From Candidatus Parcubacteria bacterium (GTDB lineage Bacteria; Patescibacteriota; Saccharimonadia; Saccharimonadales; Saccharimonadaceae): a stretch of DNA of 64,000 bases. Of the stretch, positions 6,915-13,748 are shown piece by piece (the first letter of the stretch is position 1; each line of letters begins with the position of its first letter). Location: contig JAEWBQ010000004.1 in the NCBI GenBank assembly GCA_023391075.1, positions 1 to 64,000 on the forward strand, written 5' to 3'. A model generated the notes under the pieces. That model was not told the DNA's origin and made no database searches. It saw only the letters and a program-made list of their open reading frames with translations. The translations under genes were made by a program, and so were the position numbers.

Positions 6915-7259
6915 CTAGTCCCATAAAAGTAGATAGATAGGCTGATGGTCTTTATCCTGAAGCCTAATTCTTTCAGAATTAACGAATGCCGTGCAGTCTG
7001 CAAGTGTCTCAAGGACTTCAGGTGTCCTTTTGGCCATGGTTTTAGTGTTAGTTACCTCGATAATTAGTGCGGTGTCGCCCGGAAGAAGGATTTTAGACAT
7101 GCCGGTATCCTGATGAATGTCTCCCATGCAGTTGATCCACGCATCCATATTTTTTCCATAAAAATTAGGAAAACCAAACGTTTCCTTGAACACTTCATGG
7201 AAAGATTCGTAATCATGAATCATCGATCCGTCAATGGTAATCGTACGAGTCTTGTGCAT
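6915..7259 (-). CDS. Barstar-like (barnase-inhibitor family) protein
   Basis: 114 residues. The N-terminal pattern TITIDGS.IHDYESFHEVFKETFGFP.FYGKNMDAWINCM matches the barstar family, including the F(Y)GKN.DA segment that contacts the RNase. Barstar-type proteins neutralise ribonucleases, either a cognate toxin or those of competitors. No RNase gene is next to it, so it would be an orphan immunity protein. The -10 TATAGT (7266-7271, minus) with extended TGG ends 6 nt before ATG. Confidence 0.75.
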   Translation of the reverse strand: MHKTRTITIDGSMIHDYESFHEVFKETFGFPNFYGKNMDAWINCMGDIHQDTGMSKILLPGDTALIIEVTNTKTMAKRTPEVLETLADCTAFVNSERIRLQDKDHQPIYLLLWD

Positions 7260-7277
7260 GCTCTAACTATACCAAAC

Positions 7278-7302
7278 AAAAAGACCTCCTTAGAGATCTT
7301 TT
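7278..7302 (-). terminator. Cassette-junction terminator M
   Basis: Stem AAAAGATCTC / GGAGGTCTTTTT, minus strand. Confidence 0.75.
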
Positions 7303-7306
7303 ATCA

Positions 7307-7370
7307 TTGCGCTTATGCTTGGCAGGAGCTCCAGGACAAATACCAAACCTATTTATGTTCTAATTATCCT
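7307..7370 (-). repeat. Cassette junction repeat M, tRNA-Trp-like variant at the array end
   Basis: Same type as H: TGGCAGGAGCTCCAGGAC with palindrome GGAGCTCC, then a hairpin AAATA-ccaaacc-TATTT. It is the last repeat on this side. No minus-strand gene lies upstream of it. Confidence 0.75.
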
Positions 7371-7449
7371 TCATCATGAGATTAAAGTTTTCCATCAATT
7401 AGATAGCTACGTATGTGCTATGAGTAGTTCATCTGCATTTTTTTCGAAA

Positions 7450-7478
7450 TTGACCTATAAGCTAAAATGTTCTATTAT
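7450..7478 (+). promoter_or_regulatory. Promoter of the five-gene operon
   Basis: -35 TTGACC (7450-7455), 17-nt spacer, -10 TATTAT (7473-7478). The transcript would start near 7485 with a leader of about 55 nt. Confidence 0.7.
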
Positions 7479-7540
7479 CATATAAACAATTTAAGCTAAA
7501 GGACCGGAATGATCTTGAGCTGTTCTGAGGTGTTAAACTG

Positions 7541-8782
7541 ATGCGAATTGCGTTTATAATGTCTCGTCGTGATCCGTCGTTGCCGACTATTGATAATGAT
7601 GGTGGTGTTGTGCTGCTTCTAGGCTACGGAAAGGCACTTGCATCGCTGGGGCATGCGATTGATATTTTTACTTCCAGGGCTAATATTGGCTGGGGCATTA
7701 AAGAATACGTAACGACAAAACGCGGCCTTCAAAAAGATGACGTGGTTGAGTTATTGCCTAGAGTCAGAGTGGTACGTAAGGAGGTTGCTCCTATCCGCAT
7801 CAAGGACATAGCGGATTTGAACTCGGACACGCATGTTATTCGTTCGTCAATTATCTTTGCCGATTCATTCAATGATGAGTTAAAAGATTACGATATTGTG
7901 AATTTTTTTCATCCTACAAGTGCGTATGGTCTACTGGACCAAAGAAAAGTTATTCCAAGCAAAACGATTCTTTTCCCAATGTTATTAAGCACTGAGTATG
8001 CAAAATTTAAAAACATTACCCAGCACTACCTCGATATGGAAATGAAGGTATTGAACGAATCAGGACATATCTTTTCGTCATCTCCATTTGAAATGAAGGA
8101 GCTCGAATCTTTGGGGGTTGATATGACAAAGGTTAACATGCTTGCGCGGGGTTTTGATACCGATATCTTTAAATTTAGAAGTAGAGATCATCTTCCTCGC
8201 CGGAAGCCAATTCAAATAGTAAGTGTTGGAGCTATACGGCCCCAGAAACAGCAGGATATGCTTGTCGATATCGCTATTGGTCTAATTGAGAAGGGCATCG
8301 ATGCGGAGATAAATATCGTAGGAGATAATAAGAATTTCTCCTATGCTAAAAATCAAGATTATTACAACTCCGTCGTGAAGAGGATTGGTGAACTAAACCT
8401 AGGAGACAAAGTCCGTTTTGTGGGCGGCAAGACGCCACAAGAACTTTCTGAAATATTAAACGATTCAGATTTAGCCCTCTTTCCCTCTATCGCAGAGTCG
8501 TTTGGCAAGGCGGCTCTTGAAGCGATATCTTGCGGTATACCAACAATAGCTACAAAAAGTGTTGAAGCATATAATATTTTTATGCGACATGGAGTGAACG
8601 CACTCATGGTGGAGTCTTCGGTATCTGCCTACGTCAATGCGGTTAAGAACCTATATTTCAACGAGGAATTGTATGTATCTCTAAGTATAGCGGGTGAAGA
8701 ATTATCGAAACAATTCAGCTGGACTGCTGTCACGAAGCAACTAGAGAATCTGTATCTCGGAGTTGAAGCGACATTAGAATAA
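7541..8782 (+). CDS. GT4-type glycosyltransferase
   Basis: 413 residues, a GT-B fold enzyme. The C-terminal Rossmann half starts near VSVGAIRPQKQQDMLV, and the family signature PSIAESFGKAALEAISCGIPT (about residues 310-330) carries the E-x7-E motif that binds the donor sugar nucleotide. The acceptor is unknown. GAGGTG lies about 8 nt before ATG. It is the first gene of the operon 7541-12308; 17 nt separate it from the next gene. Confidence 0.85.
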   Translation: MRIAFIMSRRDPSLPTIDNDGGVVLLLGYGKALASLGHAIDIFTSRANIGWGIKEYVTTKRGLQKDDVVELLPRVRVVRKEVAPIRIKDIADLNSDTHVIRSSIIFADSFNDELKDYDIVNFFHPTSAYGLLDQRKVIPSKTILFPMLLSTEYAKFKNITQHYLDMEMKVLNESGHIFSSSPFEMKELESLGVDMTKVNMLARGFDTDIFKFRSRDHLPRRKPIQIVSVGAIRPQKQQDMLVDIAIGLIEKGIDAEINIVGDNKNFSYAKNQDYYNSVVKRIGELNLGDKVRFVGGKTPQELSEILNDSDLALFPSIAESFGKAALEAISCGIPTIATKSVEAYNIFMRHGVNALMVESSVSAYVNAVKNLYFNEELYVSLSIAGEELSKQFSWTAVTKQLENLYLGVEATLE

Positions 8783-8799
8783 TGGCAAAGGAATGATGC

Positions 8800-9795
8800 A
8801 TGTATACAGTCAATAAGCAACGTGTTGAAGAGATGGTGAAAAAGATGGATAAGACGCGACCGATCGTCGTACTTACCCCCGTTAATCGATATTTAGGTTT
8901 TTCGGCCCCTGTCTCGCCCGTGGAGCAATTTACTGAAGTTGCGAATAAGTGGAATATACCGGTTATATTTAAGGACCCACAACGTCTTGTCATAAAGGCC
9001 GATAAAGATACTAAGCCCACTCTCTATGACGAGGAGGGAGAAGTGAGCGGGTCAGCTTACTTCCCTTTCGGTCATGACCAGCTGGACCGTAACATGGTTC
9101 GATTCATTATTACGGCACTTGAGTCTCAAGGAAAGCCGGTTGTGAATGGCGAAAAAGCGCTAACAGTAGCCGACGATAAGGGTCTTATGGCGCTAGCATT
9201 TGCGGGGCACTCAGATATCCCTACCGCCCAATCTGTGATCGCTTCGGCGCGAGGGTCGGTTCCGAGAATTCTTGGGCTACTCGACGGCGGTGATGTTGTT
9301 GTGACTAAAATGACCGGCTTTACTGGGGGTGGAGTCGGTACTCAGCCAATGCAAGCCAATATTGATTATTTAGCGCCATCACTTTGGTTGAGCCGTATGG
9401 ATAGCCGGCCTCGTGTCGTACAAAATGACGCTGACAAGACATCTTCTGATGGTGCGCGTATCGTTATACGGGCATACATTGTCGGTGGCAAGCTGATTGG
9501 TTGCTATACGACCGCAGGCTATGGGCTTGTCAACTGCGCAGGACTTACTCGAGAGTCGGAGGGTAGGCCTTACGTTGCTTCAGAATATGAAGAAAAGATA
9601 TTCTTGGCTGCCGCAGAAGCGGTCGGCGCCAGTGGCTATTGCCGTATAGATGCAGCCGGAGGAAATAACTTTTGTATATATGAGGTCAATCCTCTTGCGA
9701 GAATAGATGCTGAGAAGTATGAACTGGATATTCCTGAGGCAATCTTGCTTCATGCTGTTGAGCTAGCTACAAACACGGAGGGGGTAAGGACTTGA
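8800..9795 (+). CDS. ATP-grasp ligase (RimK / glutathione synthetase-like)
   Basis: 331 residues. The central and C-terminal parts show ATP-grasp features: a conserved VVVTKMTGF.GGGVG segment (ATP-binding lysine and glycine-rich loop) at about 167-183, RIVIRAYIVGGKLIG, and YEVNPLARID at the end, whose Glu/Asn coordinate Mg-ATP. Such enzymes join a carboxylate to an amine or thiol through an acyl phosphate. The substrates cannot be told. AAAGGA precedes ATG by about 7 nt. Its stop overlaps the TTG start of the next gene. Confidence 0.75.
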   Translation: MYTVNKQRVEEMVKKMDKTRPIVVLTPVNRYLGFSAPVSPVEQFTEVANKWNIPVIFKDPQRLVIKADKDTKPTLYDEEGEVSGSAYFPFGHDQLDRNMVRFIITALESQGKPVVNGEKALTVADDKGLMALAFAGHSDIPTAQSVIASARGSVPRILGLLDGGDVVVTKMTGFTGGGVGTQPMQANIDYLAPSLWLSRMDSRPRVVQNDADKTSSDGARIVIRAYIVGGKLIGCYTTAGYGLVNCAGLTRESEGRPYVASEYEEKIFLAAAEAVGASGYCRIDAAGGNNFCIYEVNPLARIDAEKYELDIPEAILLHAVELATNTEGVRT

Positions 9796-10313
9796 AAAAA
9801 ACAGATTACAATTTCAAAACTCTGTACTGGATTAGTGATCATTCAAGTGAGGTCAATTTTCAGCCGACAAATGAGTTACCTGACAAGAATCTTGTGAGTT
9901 CGTGTTTTGTCTTTGCTATTCATAACGATGGAGTGATTATGTCAAAGCCAAAAAGAGGCTGGGGTCTTCCCGGGGGACACCGCGAAGGTGATGAAACGCC
10001 CGAGGAGTGCGTACGTCGCGAAGCCGATGAAGAAGCATCGATTGAGCTAGGCGATCTCGAGTTGATTGGTCGATGGGAGGCAAAAAAGAAATTCCATTCA
10101 CCATTAAACGAAAAGTATCCTGAGCTCGCCTACCAGCTTCTATATGTGGCGAAAGTAACTGACTTCAAGCCCTTCGAGGGTGAGCATGAGACATCTGAGC
10201 GTGCGATCGTTCCACTTTCAGAGGTGAAGTCATTTCATCATAATTTTGATGACTTCGAGGAGATATTCAGATACATCCTAGATAAGAAGGGTTTAAGCGA
10301 GCAGATCGCTTAA
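9792..10313 (+). CDS. NUDIX hydrolase (operon member)
   Basis: 173 residues. The NUDIX box runs GHREGDE then RREADEEAS (about residues 57-79); the final Gly is Ser. It is preceded by RGWGLPG. The start is TTG, overlapping the TGA of the ATP-grasp gene (TTGA) and preceded by GGAGGGGGTAAGGA. The NUDIX fold suggests removal of a nucleotide or phosphate moiety from a pathway intermediate, but this is inference. Confidence 0.8.
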   Translation: MKKTDYNFKTLYWISDHSSEVNFQPTNELPDKNLVSSCFVFAIHNDGVIMSKPKRGWGLPGGHREGDETPEECVRREADEEASIELGDLELIGRWEAKKKFHSPLNEKYPELAYQLLYVAKVTDFKPFEGEHETSERAIVPLSEVKSFHHNFDDFEEIFRYILDKKGLSEQIA

Positions 10314-10320
10314 GAATCGC

Positions 10321-11145
10321 ATGAGTCCCGAAACCCACCTTGTTTTTATCCGCCACGGCCAACAGGAGCGTGCAGACGTGACAGATCCGCATGTATCTGG
10401 TCTGACTGAACGTGGGCGGCGAGAGGCTCGTGCTGTCGGAGCCAAGCTCGACGTAGACTTGGACGAAACCAAAGCGCTTAGTGTCAATAATATACGCTCC
10501 CTCGCGACTGTGGCACTTGCGCTGTATCCTGAGATTAATGATGATGAAATTCCGAAGAAGATTCTTCAGCTCAAGAATTCACGCCAGCTGTTAACGACAC
10601 CGAAATTGAGCTATTTACCTGTTGAGGATAAGAATTTTGAGGAACAACTTGCGACCTTCTTTCACCAAGGCAGGGCTTTAAGATTCTTAGTTGACAACTC
10701 CGACGAGCATATACTAACTAAAGGAACTGCAATGAGTTCATATAGTACATTAGCCAACGAGGCTGCGAGCACCCTCATGTATTATTACCAGAAGTATAAG
10801 CTGGGTGAAAAAAGTCAGCAACCGGATGATAAAGATCTATATAGGATTTTTTGTGGCCGCGAGTTTGTTTATGGGTGTTTTCGAGCGAAGCTCATAGAGA
10901 ATATGCAAGGAGTGGGAGCGAGAGACGATTACGTTGACTGGTATGGCGACACTATCGAATGGTCGCACGAGGCGCGTGAAGATATCGCCTTAACAAGAAT
11001 TACTAGATCCGCAAACGATGACATAAAGTTTAACTTGAAGGATAATTACGGAGAGATGCAATTTGGAATAAATGATGTCGAGAACATAATGCGTGACTAT
11101 CAAGAAAAGTTTTCAATAAAGCGACACGAAAGGGATACGAGATGA
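10321..11145 (+). CDS. Histidine-phosphatase-superfamily-like protein
   Basis: 274 residues. The N-terminus has LVFIRHGQQERAD, the RHG motif with the phospho-accepting His, followed by GLTERGRREARAVG and SVNNIRSLATVAL, matching the first half of phosphoglycerate-mutase-like phosphatases. The second half (helical, charged) does not show the usual GH catalytic site, so it is either divergent or fused to another domain. It starts 7 nt after the NUDIX gene and overlaps the next gene by ATGA. Confidence 0.65.
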   Translation: MSPETHLVFIRHGQQERADVTDPHVSGLTERGRREARAVGAKLDVDLDETKALSVNNIRSLATVALALYPEINDDEIPKKILQLKNSRQLLTTPKLSYLPVEDKNFEEQLATFFHQGRALRFLVDNSDEHILTKGTAMSSYSTLANEAASTLMYYYQKYKLGEKSQQPDDKDLYRIFCGREFVYGCFRAKLIENMQGVGARDDYVDWYGDTIEWSHEAREDIALTRITRSANDDIKFNLKDNYGEMQFGINDVENIMRDYQEKFSIKRHERDTR

Positions 11146-12308
11146 CTGCAATTGTAAATAAATATAACTTTGAACACCTGGAATTCTTAATGTTCGTCCT
11201 GGATGAGCTTGCTGATGAGTTAGCTGAGAATGGAAAAGACGTTATTAAGCTAACTTTGGGTAAGGCGCAAGAGCCTTTGCATCAGGATATTATCGAAGCT
11301 TACGTCGATGCAATTAGGAATCCTGAAAAACGAAACCTTGTATATCCAGAAGGCCTCCCTCTACTTCGAGAAAAGATAGCGGAGTGGTATACCTCTTGGG
11401 GCAATCCAGTTGATAAGAAGAACGTGTTGATCAACACCGGAACTAGCCCTTTCTTTAAAGATTTATTCCACTTTCTTCTTGAAGACGGCGACGAGCTTCT
11501 CATGCCTCTTCCGTATTATTCCGTCTACTATGTTAGCGGACTACTTACTCCTGCTAAGATAAATTCGTATAGCATTAATCCTGACACGTTCAAGATTGAC
11601 ATGGATGATCTGAAGGCGAAATACGACCCAAAGAAGACAAAAATCCTCGTTCTCTGCAGCCCAGGTAATCCATATGGCAATTTGATTACCCGCGAGGAGT
11701 ACGAAGAGATCTTAAGCTTTGTATCTGATGATACATATATTGTCTCGGATGAAATCTATCGCAATACTGGATTCAATGAGGAGGTGCCTAGTATTCTTGA
11801 GGTGGCGAAGAGTAGGGATAACATCATTATCACAAATTCTTTCTCAAAGGGATTTAGAATGTACACCGCACGCGTCGGCTTTAGTATCCTTCCTGACAAG
11901 CTTCTTGAGCCGATTAGGGTTTTGCTTCAGCACACCCTTCTGACAACAAACCCTGCAGAGCAATTTGCTGCGGTTGAGGCATTGAATCATCTTGATGAAG
12001 TTAAGAATCTCACTCAAATCTATAAGAGCCGTAACGAGTACACCGTCACTAAGTTGAAAAGCGTTGAAGGTGTAAAGGTGCTTGCCGCGGATGGCGGATT
12101 CTATCTTGTTGTTCGGTGTGAGGACTTTATGAAAAAACATGCTATCGCTTCCTCTTTTGATCTCGCTAAAGATATCCTAGAGACAACCGGCGTAGCAGTG
12201 GTGCCTGGTTCGGATTTTGGCCTTCCAGATGGCTTAAGAATCTCATTCACTCATCTTCGATTTGAGGAAGGAATCGATAGGCTATTTGATTACTTTAGCT
12301 CAAAATAA
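11142..12308 (+). CDS. PLP-dependent aminotransferase, class I/II
   Basis: 388 residues of aspartate-aminotransferase fold type I. Visible landmarks are NTGTSPFFKDLF (cofactor phosphate region), CSPGNPYGNLI (substrate carboxylate contact), VSDEIYRN (Asp and Tyr that touch the pyridine ring), NSFSKGFRMYTARVGF (Schiff-base Lys) and LRISF with the C-terminal Arg. It transfers an amino group; the donor and acceptor are unknown. Last gene of the operon, followed by a terminator. Confidence 0.85.
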   Translation: MTAIVNKYNFEHLEFLMFVLDELADELAENGKDVIKLTLGKAQEPLHQDIIEAYVDAIRNPEKRNLVYPEGLPLLREKIAEWYTSWGNPVDKKNVLINTGTSPFFKDLFHFLLEDGDELLMPLPYYSVYYVSGLLTPAKINSYSINPDTFKIDMDDLKAKYDPKKTKILVLCSPGNPYGNLITREEYEEILSFVSDDTYIVSDEIYRNTGFNEEVPSILEVAKSRDNIIITNSFSKGFRMYTARVGFSILPDKLLEPIRVLLQHTLLTTNPAEQFAAVEALNHLDEVKNLTQIYKSRNEYTVTKLKSVEGVKVLAADGGFYLVVRCEDFMKKHAIASSFDLAKDILETTGVAVVPGSDFGLPDGLRISFTHLRFEEGIDRLFDYFSSK

Positions 12309-12334
12309 GATACTCATTGAATCAAACATATGTA

Positions 12335-12364
12335 GTAAACGCTGGCCTTAATGCCGGCGTTTAC
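12335..12364 (+). terminator. Terminator of the five-gene operon
   Basis: Stem GTAAACGC(t)GGC / GCC(g)GCGTTTAC, loop CTTAAT. The T-run is weak. Confidence 0.65.
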
Positions 12365-12426
12365 ACGTTTAATTAGAATAAACGGCTCGTTCATTCTACC
12401 TAGATAAAGTGTAATTAACCAAACCT

Positions 12427-12496
12427 CAAAACGACCCCAATAACAGGGGTCGTAATTATCAAAATGCTCAACTTGAGCTGCTTTGTCCTATTTGGC
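12427..12496. repeat. tRNA-Trp downstream flank (right copy of the direct repeat)
   Basis: Native copy of the sequence also found at 5414-5481. It includes the tRNA terminator hairpin and ends inside the CCA end of tRNA-Trp. Confidence 0.8.
12431..12453 (-). terminator. tRNA-Trp terminator
   Basis: ACGACCCC / GGGGTCGT with a TTTT tail on the minus strand, downstream of tRNA-Trp. Confidence 0.75.
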
Positions 12497-12567
12497 AGGG
12501 GCAGTAGGAATCGAACCTACCTCTGCGGTTTTGGAGACCACCATTCTAGCCGATGAACTATGCCCCT
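12493..12567 (-). tRNA. tRNA-Trp (anticodon CCA)
   Basis: Cloverleaf: acceptor AGGGGCA / TGCCCCT, anticodon stem GTGGT / ACCGC with loop CTCCAAA, T arm GTAGG-TTCGATT-CCTAC, discriminator G, encoded CCA. Its 3' end and flank resemble the cassette-array repeats. Confidence 0.95.
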
Positions 12568-12615
12568 TCGTCGGTTAACTGCCCTATTGTATCAGAGGCA
12601 GGGGGAAAATGCGAG

Positions 12616-13560
12616 CTATTCAGACTTGCTAGCGCGAATGGCGCGTTTGAACTTCTTGTCGGCGACAGGGTCGGCGTATCGCGCGATCGGGGCGTAGGCA
12701 AAGATGCGTTTTGAGCGGTCGGTGACTTCGGCGTCGACATCAATGATCGTTTCCACGAAGAACTTCTCTACCAACCATTCGCGTCCTGGAGCGGTTTGAC
12801 CCGTGACGGTTAGGCGCCACAGGTCTTCACCCCACTTTTCGCTGGCGGTAATTTTAAGAGGCTTGGCAAGCATCATCGGGCTCGATGGCACTGCTTTCAT
12901 GAGGCGCGTGAGGGTCGCTTTGCCTTTTTCGAGATCATGGACGAACACGTCGACTGCGAGCGTCCGAACGCCACGCGGCGTAATGTGGACGGCCTGGATA
13001 TATTGGTTGTGCACCCAAATCACTTCTCCGTTGAGACTGCGGAGTTTTGTTGAGCGGAGCGTGAAGCGCTCAACCACACCCGACACATCCCAGAACGGCT
13101 CAATTTTGATAAAGTCACCTACATGGAACCACTGCTCGAGGATCATCGAGGCACCAACGGTCAGATCGCGCAACAGGATACCGACGGTCGCACCGGCGAA
13201 AACAATAAAGAAGGTACCGGCGCCGATAGCAGCCGCGCTGGTCGTTGCCTTGGGCGTAAGGATTGTTAGTGTGTAATACGCGACAGCACCCACGACGACT
13301 GCGCGGATACCAGCGGCAACGATACTGAGGTACGTCTCGACCTGGCGTAGTCGAATCAATGTCTCTTCGTCAGAAGCCGAGTCGGATCGCACCGCGACAC
13401 GCTGTGCGATCATAATGACCGCACGCGCCAGGTACTTGCTGGCGATGTACGCGACAATGACGGCGGAAATGAGGATGAGTATGGAGCGAAAGGCGTTGGG
13501 TGACGCGAAGAAGTGCTGTGCATCAAGGAAGAACTGGTTAACAATCGATTGTTTCGGCAT
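12616..13560 (-). CDS. MscS-family mechanosensitive channel
   Basis: 314 residues. Membrane segments lie at about 25-45, 75-95 and 105-135; the last, GAGTFFIVFAGATVGILLRDL, has the small-residue pattern of the MscS pore helix. The MscS beta domain follows (FHVGDFIKI, GVVERFTLRSTKLRSLNGEVIWVHN). It releases solutes at low osmolarity. -10 TATACT lies 9 nt before ATG. It stands alone, between tRNA-Trp and the divergent glucan operon. Confidence 0.9.
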   Translation of the reverse strand: MPKQSIVNQFFLDAQHFFASPNAFRSILILISAVIVAYIASKYLARAVIMIAQRVAVRSDSASDEETLIRLRQVETYLSIVAAGIRAVVVGAVAYYTLTILTPKATTSAAAIGAGTFFIVFAGATVGILLRDLTVGASMILEQWFHVGDFIKIEPFWDVSGVVERFTLRSTKLRSLNGEVIWVHNQYIQAVHITPRGVRTLAVDVFVHDLEKGKATLTRLMKAVPSSPMMLAKPLKITASEKWGEDLWRLTVTGQTAPGREWLVEKFFVETIIDVDAEVTDRSKRIFAYAPIARYADPVADKKFKRAIRASKSE

Positions 13561-13656
13561 ACGTTCTTTAGTATAGTTGTCACGACTGAAAAATAACAGA
13601 GGTATACGGTTGAGCGAAATGTGTTGTGGAAAACGTAATCTTTTTCACAAAAGCGG

Positions 13657-13685
13657 TTGTCAAAGCATAAGCTCGACTCTATAAT
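13657..13685 (+). promoter_or_regulatory. Promoter of the alpha-glucan operon
   Basis: -35 TTGTCA, 17-nt spacer, -10 TATAAT (13680-13685). The leader of about 55 nt contains a small hairpin CAAGGC-ATG-GCCTTG (13725-13739) near the start codon. Confidence 0.75.
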
Positions 13686-13748
13686 GGAGCCAAACAGGCA
13701 CATAAAACGAAATGGAGTCGTTCAAGGCATGGCCTTGCAACAAGCGGT

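Noticed and set aside
427..7370. Classical integron attC sites or a CRISPR array
   Set aside because: The spacers are whole genes, which excludes CRISPR. The repeats lack the standard attC boxes and typical length, and no integrase is in the window, so I do not call it an integron outright.
5414..12496. A complete integrated mobile element bounded by the tRNA-Trp flank repeat
   Set aside because: The direct repeats fit an att pair, but no integrase lies between them and array cassettes lie on both sides, so only the relationship is reported.
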